From assembly GCF_002007215.1 (NCBI RefSeq), contig NZ_MUHX01000021.1, forward strand, positions 1-46,035: a stretch of DNA of 46,035 nucleotides. Reading direction: 5' to 3'. A model generated the notes under the pieces. That model was not told the origin of the DNA and did not search any database. It saw only the letters and a program-made list of their open reading frames with translations. Position 1 is the stretch's first letter. The number at the start of each line of letters is the position of its first letter. Origin of the DNA: Pyramidobacter sp. C12-8. Its GTDB lineage: Bacteria > Synergistota > Synergistia > Synergistales > Dethiosulfovibrionaceae. The translations under genes and the position numbers were made by a program. Shown here piece after piece: positions 16,118 through 24,934 of this stretch.

Positions 16118-17096
16118 CGCGGCGCACCTCGTCTCTCGGCAAATGCAAGGTTCCCGCCTCGAATTCCCTGACGGCGGCGCCAAGCAGCGGGATCATGATC
16201 TCGTGATGTCCGGTGATGGCGTACCCTCTCCCGGAATTTTGCACCGGACGAGTGACGACGTTCATGCGGGGACGATAATGCTGGATCATGTCCATGTTGA
16301 CCGCAGTAAAGTTTTTTACGCTGAATTTTAAATTCCGCGCCAGCGACAGCGCCTTGAGAAAGACCTCCGGCATGATCACCGCGCTTCCCAAATTCAAAAT
16401 TACCCCGCCTTCGAGCCGGGAAACGGAGGCGGCAAAGATGCGGAAATCCCTCAGCGACGCGTCGCCGATATCCGCCCCGACGGCGCTGGGATGCTGATGC
16501 ACGATATCCGTCCCCAAAGCGACATGAACTGTGTAAGGGATATTCAGCCGGGCCGCCTGGACCGAGAGGCAGAGACGGTCGTAAGGAGCCCGTTTTTCCG
16601 CCAGCAGGGCGCCAAGCGCTTCGCCAAAACCTTCCTTCCTGAGGCGAGCGCGGGAAGCGGCGTGGTTCAACACATCCGCCGTATCCGCCGCCATGCCGAA
16701 AGAACCGTCTTCGATTTGCGCGGCCACGTCTTCCGAGGTGTGCCCGCACAACGCCAGTTCGGTATCGTGGATGGCGGCGGCGCCGTTCGACGCGAAATGC
16801 GTGATGAAGCCGTCTTTCGCCAGGTCCAGCAGAAACGGAACACATCCGCACTTGACAACGTGACCGCCGAACATGGCGACCACGGGGCGGCCGTTTTTCT
16901 TCGCCAGCGCGATCGCCGCGGCGACCTCGAGGAGGTCTTTGGCTTTCAGGACGTTCGGAAGGCCGAGGAAGAATTCTCCCATGCTCATGCCGTGGCGGTA
17001 GGCTTTCCCTCCGCTCGCCGCAGAGACGAGAGAAAGACGCTCTCTTGCCTGATACGTTTTTGCCTTGGTCGGATCCAGCTCCATAAAACGACTCAT
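16107..17096 (-). CDS. Rossmann-like protein of unknown function, possibly deoxyhypusine-synthase-related
   Basis: 329 aa, no signal peptide or membrane segment. Landmarks: FGGHVVKCG (76-84), SNGAAAIHDTELALCG (103-118) followed by HTSEDVA, IPYTVHVALGTD (186-197), GADIGDASLRDF (207-218), GGVILNLGSAVIMPE (230-244) and GHHEIMIPLL (296-305). The late glycine-rich strand followed by a short helix and the closing (I/V)xxPLL resemble the pattern of deoxyhypusine synthase, an NAD enzyme, but the catalytic lysine region is not evident. I recall similar hypothetical proteins beside heptose genes in other diderm anaerobes. It sits between the O-antigen ligase and GT9 genes, so a role in core sugar or nucleotide-sugar metabolism is an inference. 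It shares its pattern with the gene at 23713-24912. Confidence 0.7.
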   Translation of the reverse strand: MSRFMELDPTKAKTYQARERLSLVSAASGGKAYRHGMSMGEFFLGLPNVLKAKDLLEVAAAIALAKKNGRPVVAMFGGHVVKCGCVPFLLDLAKDGFITHFASNGAAAIHDTELALCGHTSEDVAAQIEDGSFGMAADTADVLNHAASRARLRKEGFGEALGALLAEKRAPYDRLCLSVQAARLNIPYTVHVALGTDIVHQHPSAVGADIGDASLRDFRIFAASVSRLEGGVILNLGSAVIMPEVFLKALSLARNLKFSVKNFTAVNMDMIQHYRPRMNVVTRPVQNSGRGYAITGHHEIMIPLLGAAVREFEAGTLHLPRDEVRRGED

Positions 17097-17141
17097 TGCG
17101 ATGCCTCTTTCATCATATCGGTAAAAACAGGTCGAGCGCGG

Positions 17142-18422
17142 TCATGATTTCTCGCGGGACGAACCGCGCCCCTCCGGCACGATCAGCAAGATTCCCCAAA
17201 AACACCAGAACATCACCGAGATGTCGCGCCGCCCCACAAGCACATCGCCGCTCAGAGCATACACCAGCATCGTCAACAGCGAAACAGAAATCGACAATCC
17301 CCATGGGAAAGCACATCCGCCTTCGGATTGAACGAGCCGGAAAGCCTTCTTCAAAGAAACGGCATAAACGGCCAGAAAAAGCATTAACCCCGGAATTCCC
17401 GCAAGGAACGCGACGTTAAAAAGCGTCGAGTGCGGATGTTCTCCTCTCGGCTGATATTTTAATCCCAGCTCATCAGCTTTTGTTCTGAAAAGTTCCTGAT
17501 AGAGGTCTACAAAGCGCATGCCGCCCCACCCAGTCATGGGCCGTTTGCGTATCAGACAGGCCGAAGCGCTCCAGATTTCGTTGCGGTAGGTCGTCAGCGC
17601 GCCGACATCCTGCGTTGACGTAATCTGCCGATATTCTACCTGTGCCCTTTTCCAGAGGGCGCCTCCTGAATGCCAATCAAACGCCGCGCCCATCAGCAAC
17701 AAACAAGCGCTCATTCCCAACAAAAGCGAGACCTTGATCTTTTTGAACCGGAACATCCAATAAAGCAGGACCGCGCCGCCGAAAGCCGCCGCACCCCACG
17801 CTCCCAGAGAAAAGGATAAAAAGACTGCCACACATACGGGCATAACGATCGCTAGACGACGAATAAGATCGTCAACGCGCCAAAACGCATAGCATACCAG
17901 AGGCGGCAGCAGAAGAACGCTGCATAGTCCCAAACTATTCCCGTTTTCCAGAGAACGGTTCGGGAAGTAACCGATCAGATGCAGTTCACGACTCAGGTTG
18001 CCCAACATAATAAAGACGCTTGCCCAAACAAACAGGCGAATAAATTTTTCGCGAGCCGCTTCATTGCCCAGAAGACGTGCGGCCAAATACATGCCCAGCA
18101 GCACTTCCAGCGGCGTTGTAACATTGCGGCCATAACTGTCGAGATCGTGAAAAGTCAAAAGCCCCATCGCCACTGTCCAGAGACACAGCGTCCCCCACCC
18201 CAGCAATATCCATCTTCCTTTCGTGTCGATGTTCTGTGGAGAGAGGGGCATGCGATACTTTATTTTGGTCACGAGGATCGAGCTCAGACAAATTGTCCAC
18301 AAGGAGTAATGAACGACAGGACCGAGCGGAGAAAATGCAACGGAGATCATGTATGAAAATACAGCCAGTTTTTCGATCCGTTCGGCGCTGTTTCCTTTCG
18401 ATTGAAACACTGCATCACGCAT
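17142..18422 (-). CDS. O-antigen ligase / polymerase family membrane protein
   Basis: 426 aa with about 10-12 hydrophobic segments. The large loop has RNEIWSASACLIRKRPMTGWG and then RGEHPHSTLFNVAFLAGIPG, the signature of the Wzy_C/WaaL (PF04932) superfamily. In the inner membrane such proteins either ligate undecaprenyl-linked glycan to lipid A-core (WaaL) or polymerise O units (Wzy). With no Wzx or Wzz nearby, ligase is somewhat more likely but unproven. It follows the GT4 gene by 37 nt. Confidence 0.85.
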   Translation of the reverse strand: MRDAVFQSKGNSAERIEKLAVFSYMISVAFSPLGPVVHYSLWTICLSSILVTKIKYRMPLSPQNIDTKGRWILLGWGTLCLWTVAMGLLTFHDLDSYGRNVTTPLEVLLGMYLAARLLGNEAAREKFIRLFVWASVFIMLGNLSRELHLIGYFPNRSLENGNSLGLCSVLLLPPLVCYAFWRVDDLIRRLAIVMPVCVAVFLSFSLGAWGAAAFGGAVLLYWMFRFKKIKVSLLLGMSACLLLMGAAFDWHSGGALWKRAQVEYRQITSTQDVGALTTYRNEIWSASACLIRKRPMTGWGGMRFVDLYQELFRTKADELGLKYQPRGEHPHSTLFNVAFLAGIPGLMLFLAVYAVSLKKAFRLVQSEGGCAFPWGLSISVSLLTMLVYALSGDVLVGRRDISVMFWCFWGILLIVPEGRGSSREKS

Positions 18423-18459
18423 GATTCGTCTTCACCTCTATGGATACGTCCATCACGGC

Positions 18460-19542
18460 TTATTCTCGGCACATCACAGGCACTATGCATTCGTAGAGAT
18501 CGCGCGTCTGGCGCGCAATCTCGCTCACGCTGATCCTTTCGGCCGTACGCACCGCCTCCGCAGACAGCCTCGCTCTCAGTTGAACGTCGGTACAACGCAG
18601 AATCGCCTCGCTGAGCACCGCGGCGTCACCGACACCAAATATGAGCGCGTTGCGATCTTTGAACGCAATGTCCCGCGTGCCGGGAATATCCGTAGCGATC
18701 GGAACGGTCTTGCATGCCATGGCCTCGAGCAGCATCAGACCGAACGCTTCGTCGGCATGCGAGGGGAAAACGAACACATCCGCGGCCCAGAGCCATGGCC
18801 TTACGTCCGAAACAAACGGTTTAAACTTTACGCGATGGACAATGCCCAAACGCTCCGCAAGCTGTTTTAACTTTTTTTCCTCTTCGCCGCAGCCAAACAA
18901 GTAAAAACGGAAGCGTTTATTCTCAGGAACCAAAGCGATCGCCTTTAAGTATGTATCCCACCCCTTCCAACCGACAAAGCGTCCCATGCCCATTACGACA
19001 ATCTCTTCGGCGGCAACGTTTTCTACGGCACGAGTGGTCTTGCGAACTGATTCATCACGTGTGTAGTGTCCTGCTTCGATAGGGTTCAGGATTGTCCCGA
19101 TGAAGCAGGCGCACGGCAGGTCAAGCGTCTTGATATGTGCCGTCACGGCGGAAGAACAGCCGATCAGCACGTTACTGTGACGGTAATATCGTCTTTTTGC
19201 AAACTTATCGAACGTCGAGACGACGGGGACATTTCTATGTTTTCCCCACCACCCGCCTAAAGCCGCAGCGGAGGAAAGTCGCGTATGGATCAGATCTGGC
19301 CTGACGACCTTGAGAGCTCGGCCGATGCCGCGTGACATAAACGGGAACCACTGCGCCAGCGGATTATACGTAAGACACTTGATGTCATTTGCTCGCAACG
19401 CCGCACACAACGTCCCGCCGCTTCGACAAAGGACATGGTTCTCTATCCCCAAACGTTCCAGCTCCTTGAGAAGCTGAATCCACGGAAGCATCCACGACAG
19501 TCTGTTTTCATCGACATAATGCAACACGCGTTTTTGCCGCAT
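18460..19542 (-). CDS. GT4 glycosyltransferase
   Basis: 360 aa, GT-B fold. C-terminal domain has GMGRFVGWKGWDTYLKA and the donor-binding HADEAFGLMLLEAMACKTVP, the E-x7-E region of family 4. Start chosen at ATG 19542 with AGAGGA 9 nt upstream, 22 nt after the stop of the preceding gene; a start 16 codons earlier would overlap that gene. Probably adds an outer-core or O-antigen sugar; donor unknown. Confidence 0.88.
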   Translation of the reverse strand: MRQKRVLHYVDENRLSWMLPWIQLLKELERLGIENHVLCRSGGTLCAALRANDIKCLTYNPLAQWFPFMSRGIGRALKVVRPDLIHTRLSSAAALGGWWGKHRNVPVVSTFDKFAKRRYYRHSNVLIGCSSAVTAHIKTLDLPCACFIGTILNPIEAGHYTRDESVRKTTRAVENVAAEEIVVMGMGRFVGWKGWDTYLKAIALVPENKRFRFYLFGCGEEEKKLKQLAERLGIVHRVKFKPFVSDVRPWLWAADVFVFPSHADEAFGLMLLEAMACKTVPIATDIPGTRDIAFKDRNALIFGVGDAAVLSEAILRCTDVQLRARLSAEAVRTAERISVSEIARQTRDLYECIVPVMCRE

Positions 19543-19564
19543 ATCATACGTCCTCTCGCAACGA

Positions 19565-20584
19565 TCACACAAACTTCTGATATACCGCAATCAATTTTCG
19601 AACCATCTGCGCCTCTGTCAAAAGCGCGGCGGCGTTGAACCGCGAGGCGGCATCCATGTGTCCGGCCAATAACCGGCGCAAGCTGCGGGCCCATGCCGCC
19701 GAATCCGAGGGCGGCAAAAGCTTTTCTTTATCCAGCGCCAGTTCGCACACCGCGGGCAGATTCGACGCGAGCACGGGCGTTCCCATCTTCGCGGCAAGCA
19801 TCAAGGTCAGCCCCATTCCTTCCGAAGCGGAAGGAAGCACGTAACATCTGCATTTCAACAAACGATCGACGATATCTTCTCTATACCCCGTAAATTCAAC
19901 CTGTGAGGCAATGCCGAGACTGACGGCGCATTGTTCCAGTCCTTTTTTCTGCGGGCCGTCGCCGACAATCACAAACCGCCAGTTGGATATCCCCTCTTGC
20001 TTCAAGAGAGCCAGCGCCCGGAGGACAATATCGATCCCTTTCAAACGAGTCAAACGACCGACCGAAAGAATGATCGGCGTGCCGCCGACAGGCGGATGCC
20101 ACTGCGGCACGTCCTCAGGCAAGCCGTTGTAAATCACTTCACAGTCGGCGGGAAGATAGTCTTTGAGATCATCTCTGACGGCCTGACTGATACAGATCAC
20201 TTTATCGGCTTTTGATAAAGGATGAAGCCCGAAATTGTGGCTGTACACGGCATGAGCGGTATACAGCCACGGGACGCGGGCCAAAGGACTGGCCCAGTTG
20301 GCAATCCACGCCGGCACGCGGGAGTGGGCGTGAAGGATCTGCCAGCCTTCGCGTCTGACCCAGCGGGCGATTTTCACCGCGCTGTACAGTCCCGTCAGCG
20401 GATTTTTTTTGTGCACGGGAAGATGACGCACCAGCACCTTCGCGTCGAGCTGGCGCTCCATCCGGCCGCCGGCCGAGATCACCATGACCTCGTGACCTCT
20501 TTTGACCAGCTCGTTCGCCAGGTCGATGACATGGCGCTCGACGCCGCCGATCTCAAGTTCGGGGAGGATGTGGATGATTTTCAT
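19565..20584 (-). CDS. GT4 glycosyltransferase
   Basis: 339 aa. N-terminal acceptor domain begins ILPELEIGGVERHVIDLA, the E-x-GG-x-ER pattern of family 4; ILSVGRLTRLKGIDIVLRAL and PSASEGMGLTLMLAAKMGTPVL form the donor domain. In the last motif methionine/leucine replace part of the usual E-G-F-G-(L/I)-x-x-x-E-A-M, so the second acidic residue is not in its usual place; activity should be checked. Overlaps the ELM1-like gene by ATGA and is followed closely by another GT4. Confidence 0.88.
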   Translation of the reverse strand: MKIIHILPELEIGGVERHVIDLANELVKRGHEVMVISAGGRMERQLDAKVLVRHLPVHKKNPLTGLYSAVKIARWVRREGWQILHAHSRVPAWIANWASPLARVPWLYTAHAVYSHNFGLHPLSKADKVICISQAVRDDLKDYLPADCEVIYNGLPEDVPQWHPPVGGTPIILSVGRLTRLKGIDIVLRALALLKQEGISNWRFVIVGDGPQKKGLEQCAVSLGIASQVEFTGYREDIVDRLLKCRCYVLPSASEGMGLTLMLAAKMGTPVLASNLPAVCELALDKEKLLPPSDSAAWARSLRRLLAGHMDAASRFNAAALLTEAQMVRKLIAVYQKFV

Positions 20585-21729
20585 GGCAGCCACCGGTCGA
20601 GGATCCACCGCGCGGCTTTTCCGGCTTCGTTGAAGCCGTTCATCCCGTCGAGCGGCCGTTCGAGGAAATGGCGAAGATCGTCGTCCAGGTTGCGGGGGGT
20701 GACCAGGCACAGATAATTCTGGTTTTCGAAATCCTCGATCATCCTGTTGAAGCGGGGCACGCCCCACAGACGCGTGGTGGAGAGCAGCCGGGCGTCCACG
20801 AGCCACTCCGTCACCTCCTGCAGAAGCCGTTTGACGCCGTGGTGATGGCCGACGGTGACGACCGCCGTCTGCACGCCGGCGGTGACCGCTTCGGAGATCA
20901 TCGAAACGGAGTCTTCGGTGCAGAAGACGCGCGAGCAGTGGCCGAGAATGCCGGGAACGGGATTGCGGGAATCCTGCGAAGCCAGCAGGAGCATCCGCAC
21001 CACGCTGGTGTCCCCGCAGAGTTTGGCGATCTCCATCTCCGTCGCGGCCTGCGTGCGGCGCGAGGTCGTGATATACAGGTCGACGTTGGCGTCGGCCGCG
21101 GCGTCGAGCAGCGTCGGCAGGACTTTGTTCACCCAGAGAGGGGCGATCGAGTAGTTCAAATCGTCGCCGCCGATGAGGATCCCCCAGGCGTCTTTTTGGT
21201 GCGGGGGATAATCGCTCAGCAGCTCCCGGCGCTGGCTCTCCAAAAGCTTCGGAGAAATGGAATTGGGGGCGCCCAGCGTGACCAGAACGTTGTCGCCGCG
21301 GCGTCCGTCGTGTTTGGGCACGACCGCCATATCAAAGGGTTTCGTCCCCAAAACGGAGGGCGTCATCACCACGCAGCTTTTCCCGTTGAATCTTTTGGCG
21401 AGAGCCAAGCAATAGGGCGCGGCCGTACTTCCCGCCGAAAGGAAAAGAAGCGGGCGCCGCTCCGGATTCAGCATCGCGATGCGGTCAAGAAGCTCTCTGC
21501 CCCCGGCTCTCAAAAGCCAACGCTCCGCGCCCTGCGGCGTCGCCTTGGGAAGGCGTCGGGCAAGCAGTTTGAGAGCTTTGATCCGCGCCGCTCCGCGTAA
21601 ATGGGGGATGTCGAACTCCGCCGTTTCGAAATCGGCAAGCTCCTGCATGCGGTCGCGTATCCCCCGGCTTTGGACGATATGTCCGCGGGTATTCTCGTTA
21701 AGAAGTATCAAAAACGGTTTCAGATCCAT
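20581..21729 (-). CDS. ELM1/GtrOC1-type putative glycosyltransferase
   Basis: 382 aa, resembling the mitochondrial-fission-ELM1 (PF06258) family, which in bacteria is a GT-B-like protein found in LPS loci. Landmarks are HIVQSRGIRDRM near residue 17, LFLSAGSTAAPYCLALAK, VTLGAPNSISP, ILIGGDDLNYS, TTSRRT and FCTEDSVSMISEAVTAG. No membrane segment. Lies 2 nt after the LarC-like gene and overlaps the next gene by ATGA. Assignment is from motif memory; substrate unknown. Confidence 0.78.
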   Translation of the reverse strand: MDLKPFLILLNENTRGHIVQSRGIRDRMQELADFETAEFDIPHLRGAARIKALKLLARRLPKATPQGAERWLLRAGGRELLDRIAMLNPERRPLLFLSAGSTAAPYCLALAKRFNGKSCVVMTPSVLGTKPFDMAVVPKHDGRRGDNVLVTLGAPNSISPKLLESQRRELLSDYPPHQKDAWGILIGGDDLNYSIAPLWVNKVLPTLLDAAADANVDLYITTSRRTQAATEMEIAKLCGDTSVVRMLLLASQDSRNPVPGILGHCSRVFCTEDSVSMISEAVTAGVQTAVVTVGHHHGVKRLLQEVTEWLVDARLLSTTRLWGVPRFNRMIEDFENQNYLCLVTPRNLDDDLRHFLERPLDGMNGFNEAGKAARWILDRWLP

Positions 21730-21731
21730 TT

Positions 21732-22889
21732 TTATAAATCTTCCTTTTGACGGAATTCACTGACGACCAGAGGACGAAGCCGATCCAAAGGACAGCCCGT
21801 CTCCTGAGAGATACGCTTTAAATCTTCGTACTCCGCCGTGACGCGGACGATTTCGCCGCCCCAGCATGACAATTTCATCGACACCGGGCCGAACGAACTT
21901 TCGAATTTCCGGAGGTGGCGCTCCAGCGTCATGCGGTTGACTTCGCTCCAACGCAGGCCGATCGTCGTGCTGTATCTCAGAATGATCTCGCCCAGCTTTT
22001 CTCTGTCGGCGGCGCGGGAAATGCACGTCAGCCTCACGGCGGGGCGGAGTTTTTTCATCAGTATGGGCGTAAAAAAAACGTCCAGCGCGCCGCACGCGAA
22101 GAGGCGCTCTTCCAGGTTCTGATAATCCTGCGGGTTCATGTCGTCGATATTCGTTTCCATCACGACGATCTTCCCCGTCAGATACGGAAGAGCCGCTTCG
22201 TCGTTTTGCTCAAGCACCATGACGTGCAGCGCCTCGGCGCTCCCCTGCGGCGCGACTCCCCCGCAGCCGCCGGCAAGCAGCCTGCCTGCAGGAAGAGGCT
22301 CGGTGGATGCGGAGAGGGCTTTGAGCAGCAGGGCGCCGCTTAACGTCGTTCGTTCATGTATCCCTTCGCGGGCGAAAACGGTCATCCCTTTCAGAAAAAA
22401 CGAAACCGGCGCGGACACGGCGCTCTGTCCAGATCCGCCCATACGGCCGCCGACGTTGACCGGCGAGGAATAGACGGCATCGACCTGAAGCGTATCCAAG
22501 AGCGCGAGCGCTCCGACAATTTCGAACACGAGGCAGGCGTCAAGGAGAGGTGCCCCGCTTTCGTCGCCGCAAAAGCCGCGTCCCACGGTTTTCAAAGCGC
22601 TGAAGGCCGAGAGCGCGCGTTCCTTCGTCTCCGGCAAAAGCTTCGACTCGTCGAGGAGCGCCTCTATTTCCGCGAATCCAAAGGTCTTGCAGCCGGAAGG
22701 AACCGGTTTCGCCTCGATGCCGGCCCCGCCGTTCGGGCCCGCGCTGACGGCCCACGCGCAGCCATAGCGACGGAGCCATGACATCCGCCGCTCGAATTCG
22801 TCGGCTTTTTCTCCTTTTAGATCAAGCAGGGCCCCGATCAATCTGCTGCCGGAGATGCCTGCTGTGCAGTCGATGTACAGAGTTTTCAT
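21732..22889 (-). CDS. LarC-like nickel-insertion protein (divergent)
   Basis: 385 aa, length of fused LarC (CTP-dependent nickel insertion into the nickel-pincer cofactor; DUF111). The C-terminal half is well conserved: ETNIDDMNPQ, GALDVFFTPILMKKLRP and YSTTIGLRWSEVNR. The N-terminal half is degenerate: GISGSRLIGAL where the family has GISGDM, and PLLDACLVFEIVGAL where a His-containing HFHE motif is expected. It may therefore be a LarC relative with changed metal handling. Translated in one frame, without the frameshift known in some lactobacilli. ATG with GAGGAGA upstream. It is the first gene after the hairpin at 22920-22957. No larA, larB or larE is in the window. Confidence 0.75.
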   Translation of the reverse strand: MKTLYIDCTAGISGSRLIGALLDLKGEKADEFERRMSWLRRYGCAWAVSAGPNGGAGIEAKPVPSGCKTFGFAEIEALLDESKLLPETKERALSAFSALKTVGRGFCGDESGAPLLDACLVFEIVGALALLDTLQVDAVYSSPVNVGGRMGGSGQSAVSAPVSFFLKGMTVFAREGIHERTTLSGALLLKALSASTEPLPAGRLLAGGCGGVAPQGSAEALHVMVLEQNDEAALPYLTGKIVVMETNIDDMNPQDYQNLEERLFACGALDVFFTPILMKKLRPAVRLTCISRAADREKLGEIILRYSTTIGLRWSEVNRMTLERHLRKFESSFGPVSMKLSCWGGEIVRVTAEYEDLKRISQETGCPLDRLRPLVVSEFRQKEDL

Positions 22890-22919
22890 TTTTTCTCCTC
22901 GAACGGGGATATCGATACG

Positions 22920-22957
22920 ATAAAAGCCAGTCTGAATAAACGCAGACTGGCTTTTAT
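22920..22957 (-). terminator. Terminator-like hairpin between the two envelope units
   Basis: A 14-bp perfect stem (22921-22934 with 22943-22956) with an AT-rich foot: TAAAAGCC... on one side and GGCTTTTA on the other, giving a U-containing tail on both strands. It lies about 25 nt after the kdsB stop and 30 nt before the LarC-like ATG. Confidence 0.75.
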
Positions 22958-22961
22958 TATA
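22956..22961 (-). promoter_or_regulatory. Candidate -10 box for the lower envelope unit
   Basis: Perfect TATAAT on the minus strand, with TGAACA 18 nt upstream as a possible -35. It overlaps the foot of the hairpin, so transcription would start inside the stem. Confidence 0.35.
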
Positions 22962-22982
22962 TCCGATTATCACGGATTTTGT

Positions 22983-23711
22983 TCAGCTTTTTTCGTTCAT
23001 CAGCTTTCGCGCCAGCTCCAGATCATGAGGCGTGTTGATTCCCACGCCGCGGTCGGGATACGCGGAAACGGCGACGGCGATGTCGTAGCCATGTTCCAGG
23101 GCGCGGAGCTGCTCGAGGCTCTCCGCTTCGGCGAGCGGCGTTTCCGCAAGGCGCAGATAAACGGGCAGAAAATCTTTGCGGTAACCGTAAATGCCGATGT
23201 GTTTGGAGACGACGGGCATTCCGCAGCGCGCGAAGGGAATGACGCTGCGGCTGAAATACAAAGCTCGCCCTTTTTGATCGACGACGACTTTGACGTTGTT
23301 CGGGTCGGCCGCCTCCGCCGCGGAGGCAAAGGGGACGGAGAGCGTCGCCATCGGCTCGCCGGCATGGACCAGAACGTCGGCAAGCTGATCGATCACGCGC
23401 GGGTCGAGCATCGGCTCGTCGCCCTGAATGTTGATGACGTAGTCGCATTCCACGCGCGTGGCGACTTCGGCGACGCGGCTGGTGCCGTTGGGATGGTCGG
23501 GAGCCGTCATCACGGCTTCTCCGCCGAACGCGGCGACGGCGTTCAGGATCCTTTCGTCGTCGGTCGCGACGATCACCCGCGCCAGAGAACGGGCTTTCAG
23601 GCACTGCTCGTAGACGTGCTGGATGACGGGCTTGCCGCAGAGATCGGCAAGCGGCTTGCCGGGCAGGCGGCTGGAGCCCCAGCGGGCCGGGATGATTCCG
23701 ATCGTTTTCAT
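22983..23711 (-). CDS. kdsB: CMP-Kdo synthetase
   Basis: 242 aa. 3-deoxy-manno-octulosonate cytidylyltransferase: activates Kdo as CMP-Kdo for WaaA. N-terminal IPARWGSSRLPGKPL is the CTP-binding signature; NIQGDEPML, PNNVKVV and KHIGIYGYRKDFL are family motifs. ATG follows the preceding gene's stop by 1 nt. Last gene of the upper envelope unit. Confidence 0.96.
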   Translation of the reverse strand: MKTIGIIPARWGSSRLPGKPLADLCGKPVIQHVYEQCLKARSLARVIVATDDERILNAVAAFGGEAVMTAPDHPNGTSRVAEVATRVECDYVINIQGDEPMLDPRVIDQLADVLVHAGEPMATLSVPFASAAEAADPNNVKVVVDQKGRALYFSRSVIPFARCGMPVVSKHIGIYGYRKDFLPVYLRLAETPLAEAESLEQLRALEHGYDIAVAVSAYPDRGVGINTPHDLELARKLMNEKS

Positions 23712-23712
23712 T

Positions 23713-24912
23713 TTACAGTTTGAACGTCAGGGCTTTCGCTCTGATCTTGGTGACATCCAACGGTTTTACGTTGTCGACGATCCATTCGCGCATGGCTTTG
23801 CCCTCGGCAGTCTCCTGCTTGTAGCTCATGAAATCGAGTTCGATGCCGAGCGCGTCGGCGACGCCGACGGCCAGGACCGGCCAGACTTCGCCGATGTCGC
23901 CGATCAGCGGGATGCTTCCTTCGTGGCGCGCGAAGGCCGACATTTCCATGCGGAAAGGAATGCCGGAGATCTTCGTTTTCGGCAGGCCCTTGGCGATCGC
24001 TTCCTGCATCTGCGCCTGGGAATCGCAGGCCCGGCGCAGATTTTCGTCGAGGTCGAGGCGGATCAGCGTCTTGCCGCGCAGGTTGTAGGTGTGCATGCCG
24101 TTCCACCAGGCCCAGATGCCGTGTCCCGTGTACTTCTCGAACGGACCGTCGTGAAGTTCCTGCGAAAGGGCGATGGCCGACTCGATGATGACGTCCGCGT
24201 CTTCGAGCATGCGCGCGACGCGCATGCAGCGCTGGCGGATCGGGATACTGTCGCCGATGCACGAACCGATGTTGCCGCCGCCGACCATCTGCGGCAGGCT
24301 GACCAGCACTGGAAGATCTTTCGCCGCGCCGACGCCCAGCATCGTGCGACGGTCGCAGCCCCAGCCCGCGACGACTTCGAACGGAAGCGCGTACGTGCGG
24401 GCGATGTCGCAGATCTCGGAGGCGACGTGTTCGTTCCAGTAGCCCATCGGATAGGCCATGTTGCCGGCCGCTTTGATGACCTCGTGCCCGGCGATCCGGT
24501 CTTTTTTGGCGAGAAGCGCGTCGTCCAGGACGATCTGCTTTTTCAGCGCCGCCAGCTCGTCGGGCTTCATGCAGGTGAACTCGAAGACGTTGCCGCGCGG
24601 CATGTCCTCGGGGTCGAACCCCAGCTCGTCGGAACTGACCATTTTCACGCGGTCGAGAGAACCCGCCATTTCATGCCCGACGACCGCCGAGCTGGTGGTG
24701 ACGCCGTCGATGATGCCCTTGTCCATCAGTTCCGCGATCAGCGTCGTCACGCCTTCGTGGATGTTGGGACCGCTGCCGCAGGCGACGACGATCTTGCCGC
24801 CGTTCTTCTTGACCTCGACCATCTTTTCCGTGGCCTTTTCGATGCCGGCCCGGGTGCGCTCGTCCTGACGCTCAAAAAAAGTTTTCAGCAGTTCTCTGTG
24901 AATCGATGCCAT
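23713..24912 (-). CDS. Unrecognised 399-aa protein in the Kdo operon, Rossmann-like
   Basis: No signal peptide or membrane segment. N-terminal helix, then KIVVACGSGPNIHEG (40-54), TTSSAVVGHEMAG (72-84), DRIAGHEVIKAAGN (138-151), PFEVVAGWGCDRRT (177-190), PVLVSLPQMVGGGNIG (201-216), DSIPIRQR (221-228), EDADVIIESAIALSQEL (237-253) and SIPLIGDIGEVWPVLAVGVADALG (333-356). Glycine-rich strands and ordered conserved residues suggest a nucleotide-binding enzyme. Strands 40-84 and 200-253 line up with residues 69-117 and 186-246 of the protein at 16107-17096. Placed between waaA and kdsB, with 22 nt and 1 nt gaps, so a link to Kdo or lipid A-core metabolism is likely but unproven. I recall no characterised member. 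Confidence 0.72.
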   Translation of the reverse strand: MASIHRELLKTFFERQDERTRAGIEKATEKMVEVKKNGGKIVVACGSGPNIHEGVTTLIAELMDKGIIDGVTTSSAVVGHEMAGSLDRVKMVSSDELGFDPEDMPRGNVFEFTCMKPDELAALKKQIVLDDALLAKKDRIAGHEVIKAAGNMAYPMGYWNEHVASEICDIARTYALPFEVVAGWGCDRRTMLGVGAAKDLPVLVSLPQMVGGGNIGSCIGDSIPIRQRCMRVARMLEDADVIIESAIALSQELHDGPFEKYTGHGIWAWWNGMHTYNLRGKTLIRLDLDENLRRACDSQAQMQEAIAKGLPKTKISGIPFRMEMSAFARHEGSIPLIGDIGEVWPVLAVGVADALGIELDFMSYKQETAEGKAMREWIVDNVKPLDVTKIRAKALTFKL

Positions 24913-24934
24913 AATGCCCCTTCTTCCTTGACGC

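Noticed and set aside
17142-18422. Assigning the O-antigen ligase family gene firmly as waaL
   Set aside because: Ligases and polymerases of this superfamily cannot be told apart by motif alone and no Wzx/Wzz is nearby.
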